The notes beneath the pieces are model-generated. The model was not told where the DNA came from. It saw nothing but the letters and a program-made list of their open reading frames with translations, and ran no database searches. Position numbers and translations under genes: made by a program. Below, in pieces: positions 11,101 through 26,100 of a stretch of DNA of 64,000 bases (position 1 is its first letter; every line of letters begins with the position of its first letter). Source of the stretch: Larimichthys crocea (lineage: Eukaryota; Chordata; Actinopteri; Sciaenidae); contig NC_040016.1 of the NCBI RefSeq assembly GCF_000972845.2, positions 11,676,701-11,740,700 of the forward strand, in the 5' to 3' direction.

Positions 11101-14100
11101 AGAGCACGACAAAAAAAAAGGGCAGAGGAAATAGGCGAAGCTATTAAAAGGTCGCTAATGAAGGTGCTGTGTAACAATATGGTTATGAGGTCAAGTTCCA
11201 CTAGGTAACCCTGTGTATCTCCCACTGGCCTATGTCTCTGTTGCCTCTACACATCATGCACTCTCTCTCCCACTGCCTTGCTTGCCTTTATCTCTGTCTA
11301 TAATGAGTTGTTTAATGTCACAGGGCGCTAATTTCATCAAACTATTGCACTATAAAATCTGAGATAAACCTTTCACTGCAAATAAAGGAGACAGCAAACA
11401 AACCCATGTCTAGGAAAAGGTTCAATAGACCTCCAGACATGATTGTAATGGCATCAACACAATTACAGGCTATTAATAGACTCTCACTGGACCCAGATAC
11501 ATACATAACAAAAAAGATGATAATAGCGACCACACCCTAAATTATGCCCTTTATGTCTTACAAGTTGGGTATGATGTATATTTTACTATTGCAACGAGAT
11601 TATATGGACACAAAAAAATAAGAGTGACTCTCAGTGAATGCTCCTTGGTGGCCTATTAAAGGGGGAAAAAAAGATGAAGGGAGAGAGATATTTATATCTA
11701 GAGGAGAGGAAAAGACAACATGTGAGTTAGAGATGAAGAGAGAGGGAGAGCAGATTGACAGGAAATCCCTCTGTGACTCTAAACAAAGCCAGATCACACT
11801 GGTTTGTCTCTCATGGCACATCATCATGTGGATCAGCAGACACAATAGTCCCCCCATACCCCCATCTTCTAGGACAAGGTGACACCAGCCTCATTAGCCC
11901 GTTTGAAAAGATATCCGGGACACAATTGGTGTGAATGACGCCCTTAAAAAACATTCACGGTCCTGTGACATTCTCCTCTGAGTCACATATGGGAGATAAA
12001 TTATCTTATATATAGAAGGAGGAATAAATTCAGTCATTGCACGGAGACTCATACACTATACATACACCAAAACAATTTCAGCTCTCCAGAGACAAGTACA
12101 CTTGCAGCTAAGGGAGAAGTAAAACTCATTCATTAACAATTATTCCTGGGCACTTACTGTTACTGTAGCAGTGCTTGCTTTGTTCTGTCACCAGCTCTCG
12201 TTAAGATGCATTGGCCTGGTTTCATGTTGGCTGTGTCCCAGCAGCTGTGATTAATTTTCTTTGTGCTACATTGGTTTTGTCAAGGTCGGGTCCATTCATC
12301 TGTCTACCCAACACCCGTCAAACAAGGAGAGAACCTTGAACTTTGTGCTCTTTTACATGGACTTTAAAAAATGAGCAACATTACGAACCATTAAATTGCA
12401 GATGTGACTGTACTGTACGGAAATTAGTAGTCACTGAAGCATTAGCTGATAAAAAAAACAAAAACAAAAAAACCTGTGGACAGTAAAAAGACCTTTTAAA
12501 ACAACACTGGCATATTATCACCAGAGCAAAAAGTTACCTATTGGTTCATTTTTAATCATACAGTAATTGTGGCCACATTACAAATATAAGTCTAATATTG
12601 TGCCTGGATCATGGTCTTGACCAAATCCTAAGGAAGATATGTTGGCTCTTTAGCTGCTGAATGCACTATGGTGAACTATATTCACCAGCGAGTCGTCAAC
12701 TTTGTTTGTGAATAGTTTAGTAGCATACAGTGAAGTTTCTTTTTAAGAAAATTAAAATGCTTCCTGTGGCTTGATCTGTCACATTAGGCAGTGAATTATT
12801 TCATGGCTGTGTAACTTTCACACTAAGAAAGCCATTAGTAATCTATGGCTATGGTACAATAAAAATCAATTTAGCAGTAACAGACGTACAGAAGAATCAT
12901 AAAGTAAGTAAACAGGCTCATTTCAAATTACTCGTCTTTCAAAAGTCACCAAGCTTTAAAGGTTTCTGCACTCTTGATGGCCTTTATTGTCTCTGCACAT
13001 TGTCCACTCTCTCTTTGCCTTGGGTCAGCTTGGTTTAAACTTGTACTTTGTTTCGCTGTTTATTTGACTTAGCCACCTCTGGTTAGGTGCAGCACAGGTT
13101 AGTCTGTAATAAGCATGGCGGCATCCCAAGTGACGGTTCAGGAACTCCCAGACTCCCAGTGCTCCAGTTGGAACCTTTCTCATTAGCAGCAACAGGAGCA
13201 ACAGGCACACCGCTGTGCTTTAGCAGTGGAAGCTCCTGTTCCTGTGAGTCCAACACCTTGTCTGTTAAGTCTGCCAGCAATCACCCTGGGAAACACATTA
13301 GACCTACCTAATAATAGCTAATAAGTAAAACTTCCACTTAACACTTAAATTGGCATAAAATCAAAAGGTTTTTTGTAAAGGTGTATTTATTTTCTCGTGC
13401 GTAAATCCAGGTCTTTTTGATCACTAAGATCCCCTGACTAGCTGACTTGCTTTCCCATCATCCCCTGAGCCACATCCGAGGCCACAGGGATACCATGCAA
13501 CACTCTCCCAGCCTCGACTGCCAGCCACTGTCACCATGACAACCCCCTTGAAGCTCGACAGGAGGTGGCTACGTGGACCTGCTTGTGAAAAGCAAGTCTG
13601 ACAGAGTCTCCTTCTCTCTTTCCCTCCCTCCCTTCCTCTCTCCCTCTCTCCTTCCTTCTATCCCTGATTTGTACCTTATTTAAAGCTCACCCAGCTTTGA
13701 ACCATCTGTACCATTCTAGTTTCTGTTCTGTGTCTAGATCTTTCTCTTGCTTGTGTCAGATTGCTGTTTGAATTTCTTATGCTGCGCCCTCTTCTTCAAA
13801 TGCTTAAACTGGTATAAGTTGGCTGATGTTGGTCGATAGGACTATGGTTTCATTTTCAGAATAACGTTGCGTTTCTAAAAGTGAAGGTGTGCTCCGTTAC
13901 TAAGCTCCCTCCTTCAGACGTAGTTGCTTGAATTTTTACGCCACACTCTTGCTGTCATATCATCTTGATTGGATTACCAGGCATCACACAACCACAGTAT
14001 TGATCTGCATCTTCATCAAGATGTCATGGTCAGTGGTCAAGAGCATGAGAGCAATAATATGAGTGGGTAAATAATGTGGAATAATTCACACCCCTGATTC

Positions 14101-17100
14101 TGAATGTAGACGGGCTCTGCCTCTCTGTCTGTGAAAGAGATGGGGTTTCCATGGAGACGGGAGGAGACTGTGTCTTCCACATTTTCCCCCAGCATGATAG
14201 CTTGAAACACACACACACACACATTTGCAGTGGCTCAGCTGTAGTCTCTCCACCCTACATCACATCTACTTGTTACTTTGAACAGCAGAGGCTCATTTAT
14301 CTTAACCTTCCACATCTTGCCGAAATGAATAAGTCGTATCTTATGGCTCCTCAAGGGAGCTTCTGCCTGTTCAGCTCTCTAAACAAATGCCTGAATGCCT
14401 GTAGATTTAAATTTGTGGCCTATGATCAAGACCCAGCCTTTCTAACGTTACGGCTTCTGCACTTTTAACCTCCTTGTGTGTTTCTTATTGATGAGCAGCT
14501 ACTCCGGCTCAGTCTCTATGAATATTATATGGTGGTTAAGAGTCATTCTCTTAAATAATCTGCACATGTATTGCAAAAGACAATTTGAAAGTCACATTAT
14601 CATGATAGATTGTCTTCCTTTCACGCCACTAAATTATATTAAATTTAATTTAGTTACATTACAGTCCCTTTGACCTTGCTTCAGCTCTGAGTATATTATA
14701 TATATATATATATATATAACTATATATTCTATATATATATCCATCAACATATGTCCATCAGTAACTTCATTTTCATAAGATGTGGGAAGTATTCAAATGA
14801 TTCTCAACATTGAATAATATCTGCAAGCTTCTGTATGTTATTCTTTTTATTTAGCCACTTAAACCATTATGTAGTTGGACTGCATGAAAAAGTCTGAAGT
14901 AAGCCAGTTTTGGGGCAAACTTTTAAACTAAATCAAAAACATGCTCATATGCACAAAGTGCCTCACAACCCCATTCAGTAAACTACTAGGTAGGTCCATC
15001 CATCTCCTGAATGAATCCCACCTCATCTCCTTTCCTTTTCAATTATTCATGCATTTCAGATGAAGAAGAGAATCCAGACTCAGCATCTATATTTAAACTG
15101 TGGCTGGTCCACGGTGGCGGTATAAATAGAAACAGTATAGGGTCTGGTCTGGCACACCAAAGGAGGTTGTTTTCATCCGGAATTTTGAATCAGAGTACGG
15201 AGCATTTATAAGGACTGGAAGAAGATGAAAGACAGCTTAGTCAGTGTTGTGTAGAGGCATTTCTGAATTAAGGAAATATCATAGAGCAGTTATAGAGGTG
15301 TGGGTTTCTGCGGCTGTCCATTAAACGTCTAAAGAATCTAATTTTGTTCCTATGGCAGTCTCTATGCACAGAAAATTATTTAGCACCTTAGCAATAGTGA
15401 ACATTCACACATTGACAAAAATGTGCATTTAAAGGAACTTATCAATCTCAGTTTATAGAAAGTACTAAATATATAAAGAGGCACGTCCATCACAATGTTT
15501 AGGGATATTGTTTATATAGTGTAATAATTAATGTATTTTGCAGTTAACACAGTCTTGCCGTTCACGGTAGTTTATTTATTACAGAAATCAGAGAACGTCA
15601 CAGTATGCTCTGCGGACAGCAGCACAGAAGGAAAATGTAAACATGAGAGAGGCATTGATTTGAAATGCAAAGAGAGAGGCAGACAGAGAAGAGAAGACAC
15701 ACAATCCCTCTATACACACGCACACGCAGTCAATCAACAATGATGCCTGAATAGAAGGCAGCTGCAAGTCTCGGCATCACAGAAATGACAGTTGCCATGG
15801 TGACAGTGACAGTGAAATTTTAAACATTTTAGTGATGGAAGTGAAATAAAAGAGAGAGAAATTGAAAGAGATAGAGAGAGAGAGAGAGCACAAAAATGTT
15901 CAGAAACAAAAGGCAAGACTTGAACGACCTAGACTGAACAACGCATCACAGTGAGAGCAACATACAAAGCAAGATTACTCCTAATCCTGAACTCGAGCAC
16001 ACGTTCACTGCAGATATTCTACTTACTTACAGAGTAACATTACACGGAGTCCATAATTCAGATCAGTGGCCATTCAGCGTCAGTGCTGTTAATCTCTTTA
16101 AGGGTTCTATTCAGATGTACGCGTAAATCCTTGAACTCTTTGTAATTGGACAGCTCATGAGCATATGTTTTTTGTACTCAAGACAACCTCTGTTGTATTG
16201 GTCCTGAACTCATTCAACAGCCACCCTGATTGTGCTTTAAATAGCTGTCGGGTCAAAGAGAACATGTGAGAACATACTGTAGCAATGATGAGCACAATAT
16301 ACATTCACACTATGTAATTTAATTACTGCAGCACGTACAGGAGGCTCTAATGCATTTAAATGTACAAGGAGATAATTAACCAAGACCCTGAGTTACTGTT
16401 ACCTGTCAAGCTTTCCTTGCAGTTCATACATAGCACATATGCAGATGATATCATTCACAGGTTTACCACTTGACCTTCTAAGTAATTTTCGAAACAATGA
16501 TTGTCTATGTCCATGATTTCAGACAGTGGTAGATAAAAGCAGTCATTTTTCAACAGGTATTGTAGTCTAATTACTACTAGCTAATTAAACTAATGTTAGC
16601 TATGTGAGTTGTAAAGGCCATGTCTGTCTGACTTTTAAAGGTTCCCACCTTCTCTCTTTTACAAGGACAATCTTGTAAAATGTGTCATAGCTGTACTCTT
16701 GATGAATCTATTATACGTCATATAGTGCTAAAAGGCTAAGGATGAAGCTGCATGTCTGAGGCAAAAGGTCAGTATCACCAGTTGATGAATATATGTAGAC
16801 GACATGTAAAGCAGGACTCCTCATTGTCTGAATGGCCAGTTATTCCAAAACCCCCATAATCTGAAAGATTTCCAATATTTCCGAAAACAAAAGCCCACGT
16901 CACTGAAGGCCCGTTGTTACAAAAATACACACTGTCCCTGGAGGGTTTTTTTTGCCCTCAATATCTTGTCTACTTTTACCTGTAAACATCAGGTGATCTT
17001 CATTGTCATAGTAACAATAGTCAGGTGATGGATGCTGTCATAGTTAGGTGACCTTTAGCATCATGGTAGCAATAAACGTCACCGTTTGGTAAGATTTAGA

Positions 17101-20100
17101 CACCAAAAATACTTTGGAGGTTAAATATGTTACGTAAGTTATAGCAGGCTGTTATTTTCAGAGCAATCAGCCTTCAGAGCAAAGGCTGTTTGTATTCAGA
17201 GCAAAGGGCTTCCGGTTCAGTTTTTCAGACTACAGGGGCTTCAGAATAATAGTGTGGCACGGAAATTAAATGATTGCTCAGCGTGTGTTTTAATTTTAAC
17301 ATCACAAGAGGTAAGGCTTTTAGGACAAAGACTATTTGATAGATATCTTGTACATACATTTGGGAGTGAACTCCCCCAAAACTCATATATAATAACATTT
17401 AGGACCTGATTCCACACAGTGGGGATATTGTACACAGTTTTTTCTTTTTTAAACACAGGCCTATCCACAATTCCACAAAATAATCTCTCTGAAATGGTCC
17501 TTGTCAGTAAGTAACAATAATATAGTAAGTTGGATATGCTAACTAATTTACATTAGAGCAAACAAACAGCTTAATCCATTCCTAATACTTTTGCTTTTGG
17601 AATTTTGGGTTGAACAAGCTTAAGAAAGATAACAAAACCACTTTAACCCCATGCATATTGCTTCAGCATGTGAATAACTGATATAGAGAAGTGTGATGAT
17701 ATGTATATGCAAATGGCGTGTCTATGAGAGTGTGTGTTTTTGGGTTTGGTGCTGAAGGTTTTCCCAAGCCTGGTGAAGGTGGTCATGAAGGTGAAAGGCT
17801 TCTCGCACCAGTAGTCAAGTGTTTTCTCGGTCACTGGCTTGACGAAGGCTTTTCCCTCATCTTTAGTGGATTCTATTTCTGACTCTGGCCTTCACACTTT
17901 CCTCAAAGTCATTCATTCACCTTTCCACTCCAACCTACAGACTGGAGTAAAACCCTCCAATAAGGAAAGCTGCAATGGCTACAACAACAAGAGACCATTA
18001 CACACTATAGAGAGAAAATCTTTTTTAACCAAATAAAGCCTGTGAGCTGATTCAGGCAGACAACTTGAATTGTGCTGATACACTTACACTCCACTTGATG
18101 CAACACAGCATAGCCAAAGGACCTTCTTCTAGGCAGCCTGTATACCTTACCACGAAATACCCCATCCAGTGTTCACTCCTCATTTGCAAACTCTGCTGTA
18201 ACGATGATGCAAGCACTTGCTACTGCAGCTGCCACTCATATAACTTTCCATAACCCTCCATCTCCAACTGCAGGGTATGACTGAAAGGTGGAAAATGTAT
18301 TATTGACACTGCTCAACATCTTACAGGAACAGAGGGCTGAGCCTGAACACAGAATACGTACTCTATATTCACGTTTAAAAAAAAAAATCCATTCTGTGTT
18401 AACTGACTGAAATGGGTAATTTACACTTCACTGGCCAGTATGCGATAGAAGAAGTCGGGAATAACAGAGGTCCCATGTGAGATCGATATTGATCCGTCAT
18501 GGTGTGCAGCTTCACCAACTGAGCTACCACGATACGCTTGGATATCTGTATGAACTTGTCATTTGTTGAACAGGCTTCTACTTGCAGACACGACAGATAT
18601 TATTTATTTATACGTTTGGAAAGTCTGTGTTGAAATCAGTGACGGCAGATTTAACTTTACGTATAAGCTCTTCACTCTTTCCACTGAGGGTTGTGTAGAA
18701 GCAGTCTTTCCAGGTCGAACAGCATGTTGCTTGTACCCTGTAGCATTGCATTCATTTACAGTTTACCTCACAATAACTGAGACAGGGAGGGGGAAACAAC
18801 TATTGCAGCCATGCTAACTCTTCAAAATTGTGAAATAAAAAAATAAATAAAAATTTCCCCAGGCTCCCTGCTGATTGTCAGAAAAGGGGACGACATGGTT
18901 GTTTGAACTCAAACAATGTCGGTGTTCGTGTATGATTCAGAAATCGTGACAGTAGTTGATAAACACTGTCCTTGAGGGTTAGCCATGAGTTTACTCAGTT
19001 TAGCTGAATGGCGTGAACTATGTCAACTGTAAGACTAAAACTACCATGTCTTTAATAAAATATAAATGTTTTCATAGAGGAAAGGGCTTGAACACATGCG
19101 ATGATGTGTATGGCTCCATTTTGCTGTGCAGACAATTGAGCTTAGACATTAAAAAGTAAACAAGCTTGTCCATGTTGAAATTGCTTTTGTTGTTTCCTTT
19201 TTCATTATGCTAAATATTTTATGATTATTTTAACTATACATGTGTTTTCTCCTGTGAACAGGAAGGCATCTGTGTCCCAGAATGACATTTCTTTTTTTTT
19301 TTTTTGCAGTACATGTATATTGTCGTGATGAGCATTAATTCATTTAGAAGATCTGAGTCTTTCATGTTGAACTTTAGTTTTCTGCTCTCATAGCAGAAAG
19401 AATATACTAACCAGATGCTTTTGTTCTTTCAGCCTGCGGGGATGAGAGTGATTGCCCTGCATATGAGAGTTTAATTTGGTCCGAAGGCAACCACAAACTC
19501 AAACGGCTAATGCTCCCCATGAAAGTGGTTATCACAGCCTTTTCCAGGGTTATCTAGGTTCAGCTGAACTTGTTAGGAGTTGGACAGCTAAGAGACCGCT
19601 ACTGAAGCGAAGCGATCATTTACATAAACATTTACATTTTTATGCATACTATATCTTATTCTCAGCACATTTTAGTACCTTAAACGTGCATTTTATATTA
19701 AAGTAATATTTTACTAAGCTGAAACGTGTGCTGTAAACATCCTTTTTATATCGTTTTCATAATAATAACAGTGCAACTTGTATGTATAAAATCCGAATAA
19801 AAAATAAGAGGAATAACATGATCATCTTAAACAATTTTTGTTGTTGTTTTTTCATAAATAGCCTATGCTACTATTTCTGTAGGTGACATGAAGGTCTAAA
19901 TAACCCAAATTTGACTTTAATAATTAAGTGAGGACTGGTTTATAATTTAAAATAGTGAAATTATTGAAGATGTTATTGTTGCTTTGATCTGAGGCCCTAC
20001 AGACACCACTGTATGATGCATATTGATTCCCATACCTATATGAAACAGAGATATGAGCAATACTATGTCGTCATACTCAGACAACCCAGGATTTCAAATG

Positions 20101-23100
20101 TTCTTCCCACAGGCTAAAGAAGAGTGAATATTCAACTATCTGATTGATACTTTTTTTTCCTCTGGTAGTCATAAACCTACGTCAACCCATTTTCTGGCTC
20201 AGATTCAGCTTCTATGTCTCACAGTGAATTTCTCTTTCATCTCTCTTCGTCTCCAGATCTCCTGATCTATCTCTGTTTTTTTTCACTTACAGTCTTTACT
20301 CCTCAAGCTGCCTCCTCTTGGGGACAGTGAAGCCTTAGCACGTCGGTGCTCACGTAACAACAGCTCAACTCCAAATTGAATGAACAAAGGGGCTGTGTAG
20401 CTTTGCAGTGGCAATGCACAATTCTGGACCACTTTCACATCATACCCTACACAATCTCAAAGACAGTTCTATCAGTTTTATAAGATTAAAATACATTCTT
20501 TATTTTCATTTCATTTAAACATATCTGTATGATCACTTTGCACAGACTTAAGGACTGTTGCTATGATTACTGCAGTTATGTAATTTACACACACACACAC
20601 ACTTATTAATTTTAGTCATCAAACAGACATAACATGTCCACTGAAATAAATTATTAAACAAAGCAAAATAAACAAAGTACCTTTACTAAACCTATTCTGC
20701 AGCAGTGCAACATACCAACATAAAACATAAACAGTGAATGAGAGCTTAAATATGCAGTACAATGTTAAAACAGCTATTAAATAGTCCCAAAATTGAATAT
20801 TATATATACTATATATACTATGAAAAGACAATATGACCAATGATGCTATTTTTATTTTATAATCTTCACTGTGGCTTGGTCTTTCTATGCTTGGTCATAT
20901 GCCCTGCAGTCTCATGCTCAATATACCCTTAACACATCAAATGATAACTGGCACCGGCAATGTGATTATCTAATCACCTCTGAATCAGCGTGAAATTTGC
21001 CATGAACATCTCCTTGAGGAGGAAGCAACACAGATTTCGGAGCCCTGCATGACCTTCTCTTTATTGCCACCATCAGACCAAATATTCAGTTTTCTAATGA
21101 GTGTCTCCTGAAGCAAAAACATATGTGATGATGCCAACAGAAAAAAAAAAAAAAAAACTGGTACCGAGAATGCAATCACCTTTCCCTTACTGAACCATCG
21201 GGCCAAACTTCTGTTACTATTGTGTAATCTGCCCAGCAGACTGTTCACTGTGACAGTAGCAGCTAAGTGGGGGGGATTATCGGGCTTTAGTGGACATCTG
21301 TACTTTATTAAGTGTTTTCCTAAGAAGTGTTTACTCTAAAAGCATAAAGTATGTAACAAGGTGAATTTATGATTTTATCTATTGTTTTTGCTATAACTTT
21401 CGGACAAAAAATGGATCAAATTACATTAGGTATAATGCAAAAGCAGGAGGTGCTCATGGTGATGAACCCACAGAGAATTCCCTCAGCTTCTCCGGATTCA
21501 GGAGTTAGAAGATATGAAGTGTATGTTAGCATTGTTCTGGTTTTCCTGTCCAACACCAAATGGCACAGACAGTTTGTGACTATCCGGTAAACACAATGGA
21601 GTTTATAACAGTTAGTGGAGGCCAGAAATACTACTACTACTGGAGGTGTAAAGCGGCAACAACTATTACTTTAATCTTACGTTTACATCTTGTTCCACTG
21701 CCCCCAAGTGGCCAATGAATTAATGCAAGTTTAATTTTCTTGGATCAAGATGTGTAATCCAATAAATACTGTTTGCTATTTTCCATTTCTGTCACGAAAG
21801 ATTTTTGGGTGCGACTCTGAGCAGTCAAAAACTAACAATCTAACAACCATATGTGAGGAAAAGCATGTCCTGGATGCGTTTCATGGTGCTCCAAACTGTG
21901 TGGCTGTGATTTGCAAATGAATGGGCAATGAGGATGCAGGAAAGGGAAGGGAGCCATCTCTCTCTGCATTATAAGATCTTGATCATAATTTCTGAGTAGT
22001 TACCAAAATCCTCAGTGTGCCACCATCCATCTGGCCAAATGTTAGGTCACTTTCTGGCTGACAACTTTCTTGGATGGTGGCATCGGGAAAAAAATGAACT
22101 GACTTTTATAGATCAAAACAAGCAAAAACAAGTGGTCTTTATAATTTTAGCTGGTAAAACATTACATGTTTTTCAAACAGGTTCACAAAAACAGAACCTC
22201 AGCTTTATCTCTATATCCTTTGAATGTACAGGTTTTTAAGATCTTACTTAAATCTGTCAGGGTCTTACTCATTTTACTGTCACAATATTTCAATATTTCA
22301 GGAAGACGTTATTTGACACATAGTAATAAAAATAACACAATTACTTACATAAATCTAAAGAATGTTTTACTCTGGATGTCAGCTTTAATCTCCGGAGGTT
22401 TTCAATCTGTCTGAGTAGGCTTGCTATGTGTGTGTAAGAGGGGGGTTAAAGAAAGAGGCAGCAGAGGCAGTAAGATATTTTTATACAAGGCGATTTAACG
22501 TCATCATATATTATTTTCACTATCCATTACAATATAACTCTAGGGATAGTGTTCCACTACATTAAAAACTGTTTAATATGCAAATACAAGTGTGTGTTTG
22601 TGTGTTTGCTTGTGTTCTCCTAATAGACAACAAAATCGCTTATAGGGCAGAGCTGTTAAATTTCCTTTACTATTCTCTGTCAATAAATCGATATGTCAGC
22701 TATAGCTAAAACTGAAATACGGACCAAATAAGGTTTGAAATTTTGAGTTTATTTCAACTTCAACCTTACTACCTGCAGTAGAATTTATATAGCTGCATTT
22801 GAATCTGATTTCAGGGCAAGTTAGAAGAGGCGTAATCACTCAGAGGCGCTGCTGTTGACGCAGAGACATTGTGACAGGCGGAGAGAGCAACTGGCATGAA
22901 GGCAATTGTTGAGGCGCTCAGTCTCCGAGAACACATGATCCCAGCTTAAATCTCTGCACCTCACATGCCCAGACAATGCGGACACATAAGGAAGGAAGTT
23001 ACATGAGATACTTGATAGTCTGCTGCACTATATCTCTGGACTCAAATGCTGACATAGGTTTATAAAAAGACACATCCTGTTGCTACTACCAGGTTGGTAT

Positions 23101-26100
23101 TTTTCTCTTTAGATCATTTAGGTAATGAACAGCCATCAGCACTTAAAATAAAGCACTAATGGCTAATAGTCAATATTATTGATATGGAAGATGAGGGTGT
23201 GTCTGTATTCCTATTTGCCTACCTGACACATCATCTGTATGAGAGTTTGCTCTGTAAAAAGGACAAACGACAATTAACTCTCTTTTTTCGTTTTTTAAAA
23301 TTACCTCCTAAACCAGAAGCTACATGTTGGATGTTCAGTAAAACACAAACAGAGTGGGAGGTATCGTGCACCAGATCAGTTCACAGCGACACAGTTTAGT
23401 GATAAATCATCTGCACAACCAGTTCGACAAGTGACGAAGTGAAACTCAGGTCATCCGCCAGCCTGTCACACTAAAAAAAATACCTGGACAGATGTGTTCA
23501 TCAAAAGCAGAAGCAAAAGAAGCGAGAGTAGTAAACCCGTGAAGGATCAGCTGTCCACGGCGTGCAGAGGTTACAGAACAGATGCACACAGCGTTTGCAT
23601 CCAAAAGTTGGTTGACGGTTGACATGTAAACAAATGCCAACACATACACACAAACACATACTGTACTTATGATGTTCACATTCAATGAACAGCAACTGCA
23701 ACAATGCTACCACAGAACAGACACCGCTTACTTACTGTAAATACTGGATTATAACAACAGATATGACAAAGCAGATGAATTATTCATCAGTGTGCCCTGC
23801 AACTGTTATGAAATACTGAATGTGCGGAGTTTGTCTTACATCATCGTGTAGATTCCCTACAAGAGTGTGTGGTAGTGTATGACTATATACATTCTGCTAA
23901 TTATATGTTATACACAAGATGCATTGTATTATTTAATTTATTTAAGTACCCTCATTACACTTTTAATTTTGTTTTAGTGGTATTTGATTTCTTTTAGAAG
24001 GCATTTGTTCAAACTGTTATTGGTTTCTATGCTGTCATGTTCTGCATCGAGAACAATAGCGAGATTTTAGACAATTATTTATCCCGCTGGAATAACAGTG
24101 TGTCCTCATCATGGCTTTGCATCACCTGACAGAGAGTACACCAAAAAACAGCATGCTAAGAATAGACACTTGGGGAAATAATTAATAATTAAAGTCATTT
24201 GAAGAGGAACGGAAAACTGTTGTTACAAAGGGAAATGTTTTTGTTATAGAGGTCTGAATGTAACTGGTTCAAAAGAGGGTCATTGTTTACAAGGGCGTTC
24301 TCAGTGCTATTTAAATCTGTAAAAACTTAAACACAGCCAGACTAAACCTGCCTCTTCACTCAAACAAGGCCATCAAATTTTCCAGACACGAACAAAGTTG
24401 ATGCACCAACATACGTAAAATGATTCATGGGATTTGTGCAATAGTTGCGCAACAGAAAGCTACATTAATAACATTGAAAAATGGGACAGGAATCGTTGGT
24501 CTTTCGGGAGGTATTCAGTCTAGAAATGTAGACTTTGGATAATTGAGCCCCTGAATTGGGAGACAGTAGTCTAGTCTTGTTTTTACATGGCTTCCTTTAC
24601 ATCATCATCCATTTCACTGGCTGTGACTTTCCAGCTGTCAGAAACAGTGATTGATTCTAGTCTGGTTGCTTCATGTCTTGGATTCTGCCGCAGACTGATT
24701 TATGAGAAGAAGTATAGCCCAACCGCATTTATATGTCATCTTAAGTGTTACATGAGAGGAGCATAATTGGAATTTGTTGTCTGCCATCTGATGCACAATA
24801 CCCACTGACAGAGCAGAAACTGGTAATTCTCCATTTTTGGACATGTAGGAAGCCAAATCTATTAGGATTTAATTTCCTTCAGTCCTTCAGTAATGGATGT
24901 CCAGGAGGATGGGATGTTTTGAACAATGTTCCAGAAATGAAGTACAAAAGTAACAAATTTTACTCAAATCATTGTAAATCTGTAGTGTCCTAATTATTTA
25001 TCGGGAGATTAACATCACTACATTTTAAATGCTTTGTTTGTAAGAAGTATAACGAAGAATTATTCGCATGTTAGGTGATATTCTGATCCCCGACTGGTGA
25101 CGTCCAGATAAGAGTCCACCCAAATCTAAGATGATAAATGCTACTGCAGGTGCTTTTCATGGCGCTCAGACACAATCTTATTTTATAGTGACTGAAATCT
25201 GATTTGCGCAAGGGACAGACAATGCTGTGGCTTACAAAGAATGTAAACAGAGAAAGAGAAGCTTCGAATTGGGCCCGGAGTCTCCTGGAGAATAATTAAT
25301 GTGACATTTCCCTGACATTTAGTCAGAGGTATAGTGGTGGAGCCTGAAGAATAGAAGGAAGGAAGCAGAGATATGAGCCAGTGAGGGAGAAGTGAGACAG
25401 GAAGGACGACAGGGCGGAAAGAACACAGGCAGCAATAAGGGATTTTTCCATGAACGTCTCGACAAAGATTGCAGCTACTACTCACTTCCTTACGTTGCAC
25501 CATATAGGCGTTGGAATACATGAACTAAGCAGATGTGCCATTAAACACACAGAAACACAAATAGACCTACTCTAATTTCCAGTACGCACTCCTTCAGTGA
25601 TGATGAAATTATACTTTTATTGCTTGGAAACCATTTGTCTTGTGTTCATCTCTACCATTCACCATCTGTTTCCATTTCCATCTCTGACCCAGGACAGGAG
25701 AGCACAGCTCATGAGCTAACACTGGAACAGTCTGTGGTCTAAGCTGGACCACTTGACAAGCCCACAGTTTGTTCAAGCCTGTTAAAAAAATTTACTTAGA
25801 CAATACATCAAGCCCTATCAATGCTTTTAGTAGTTTGGTCTGTGGTTTCACATTGCCCTTTTAAGCTAATTAGGAATTGATAAACTCTGCATCTTGCTGT
25901 GTCAAGGTTCCTCTTTTTTTCCCCCCCAGCTTTAGGCTAATAATGATGCCAAACGAGAGATGATGAACTTTTGTTAATGGTAAGCACTCATCAACTGGTG
26001 GTTATTGAGAGCTCCATATTTGTAGGAAACAATATGCACAAGCACTTGGCTGTGTCATTACTCAAAACAAAGTGCACCCATCTTGGTTAAGCACTTCAAA

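Noticed and set aside
18506..18537. A tRNA gene on the minus strand
   Set aside because: A good A-box but no B-box and no anticodon or acceptor pairing; more likely a SINE head.
22795..23000. Possible conserved noncoding elements in the kcnb1 intron (also 24580-24860)
   Set aside because: Higher complexity suggested constraint, but without a cross-species alignment there is no direct evidence.
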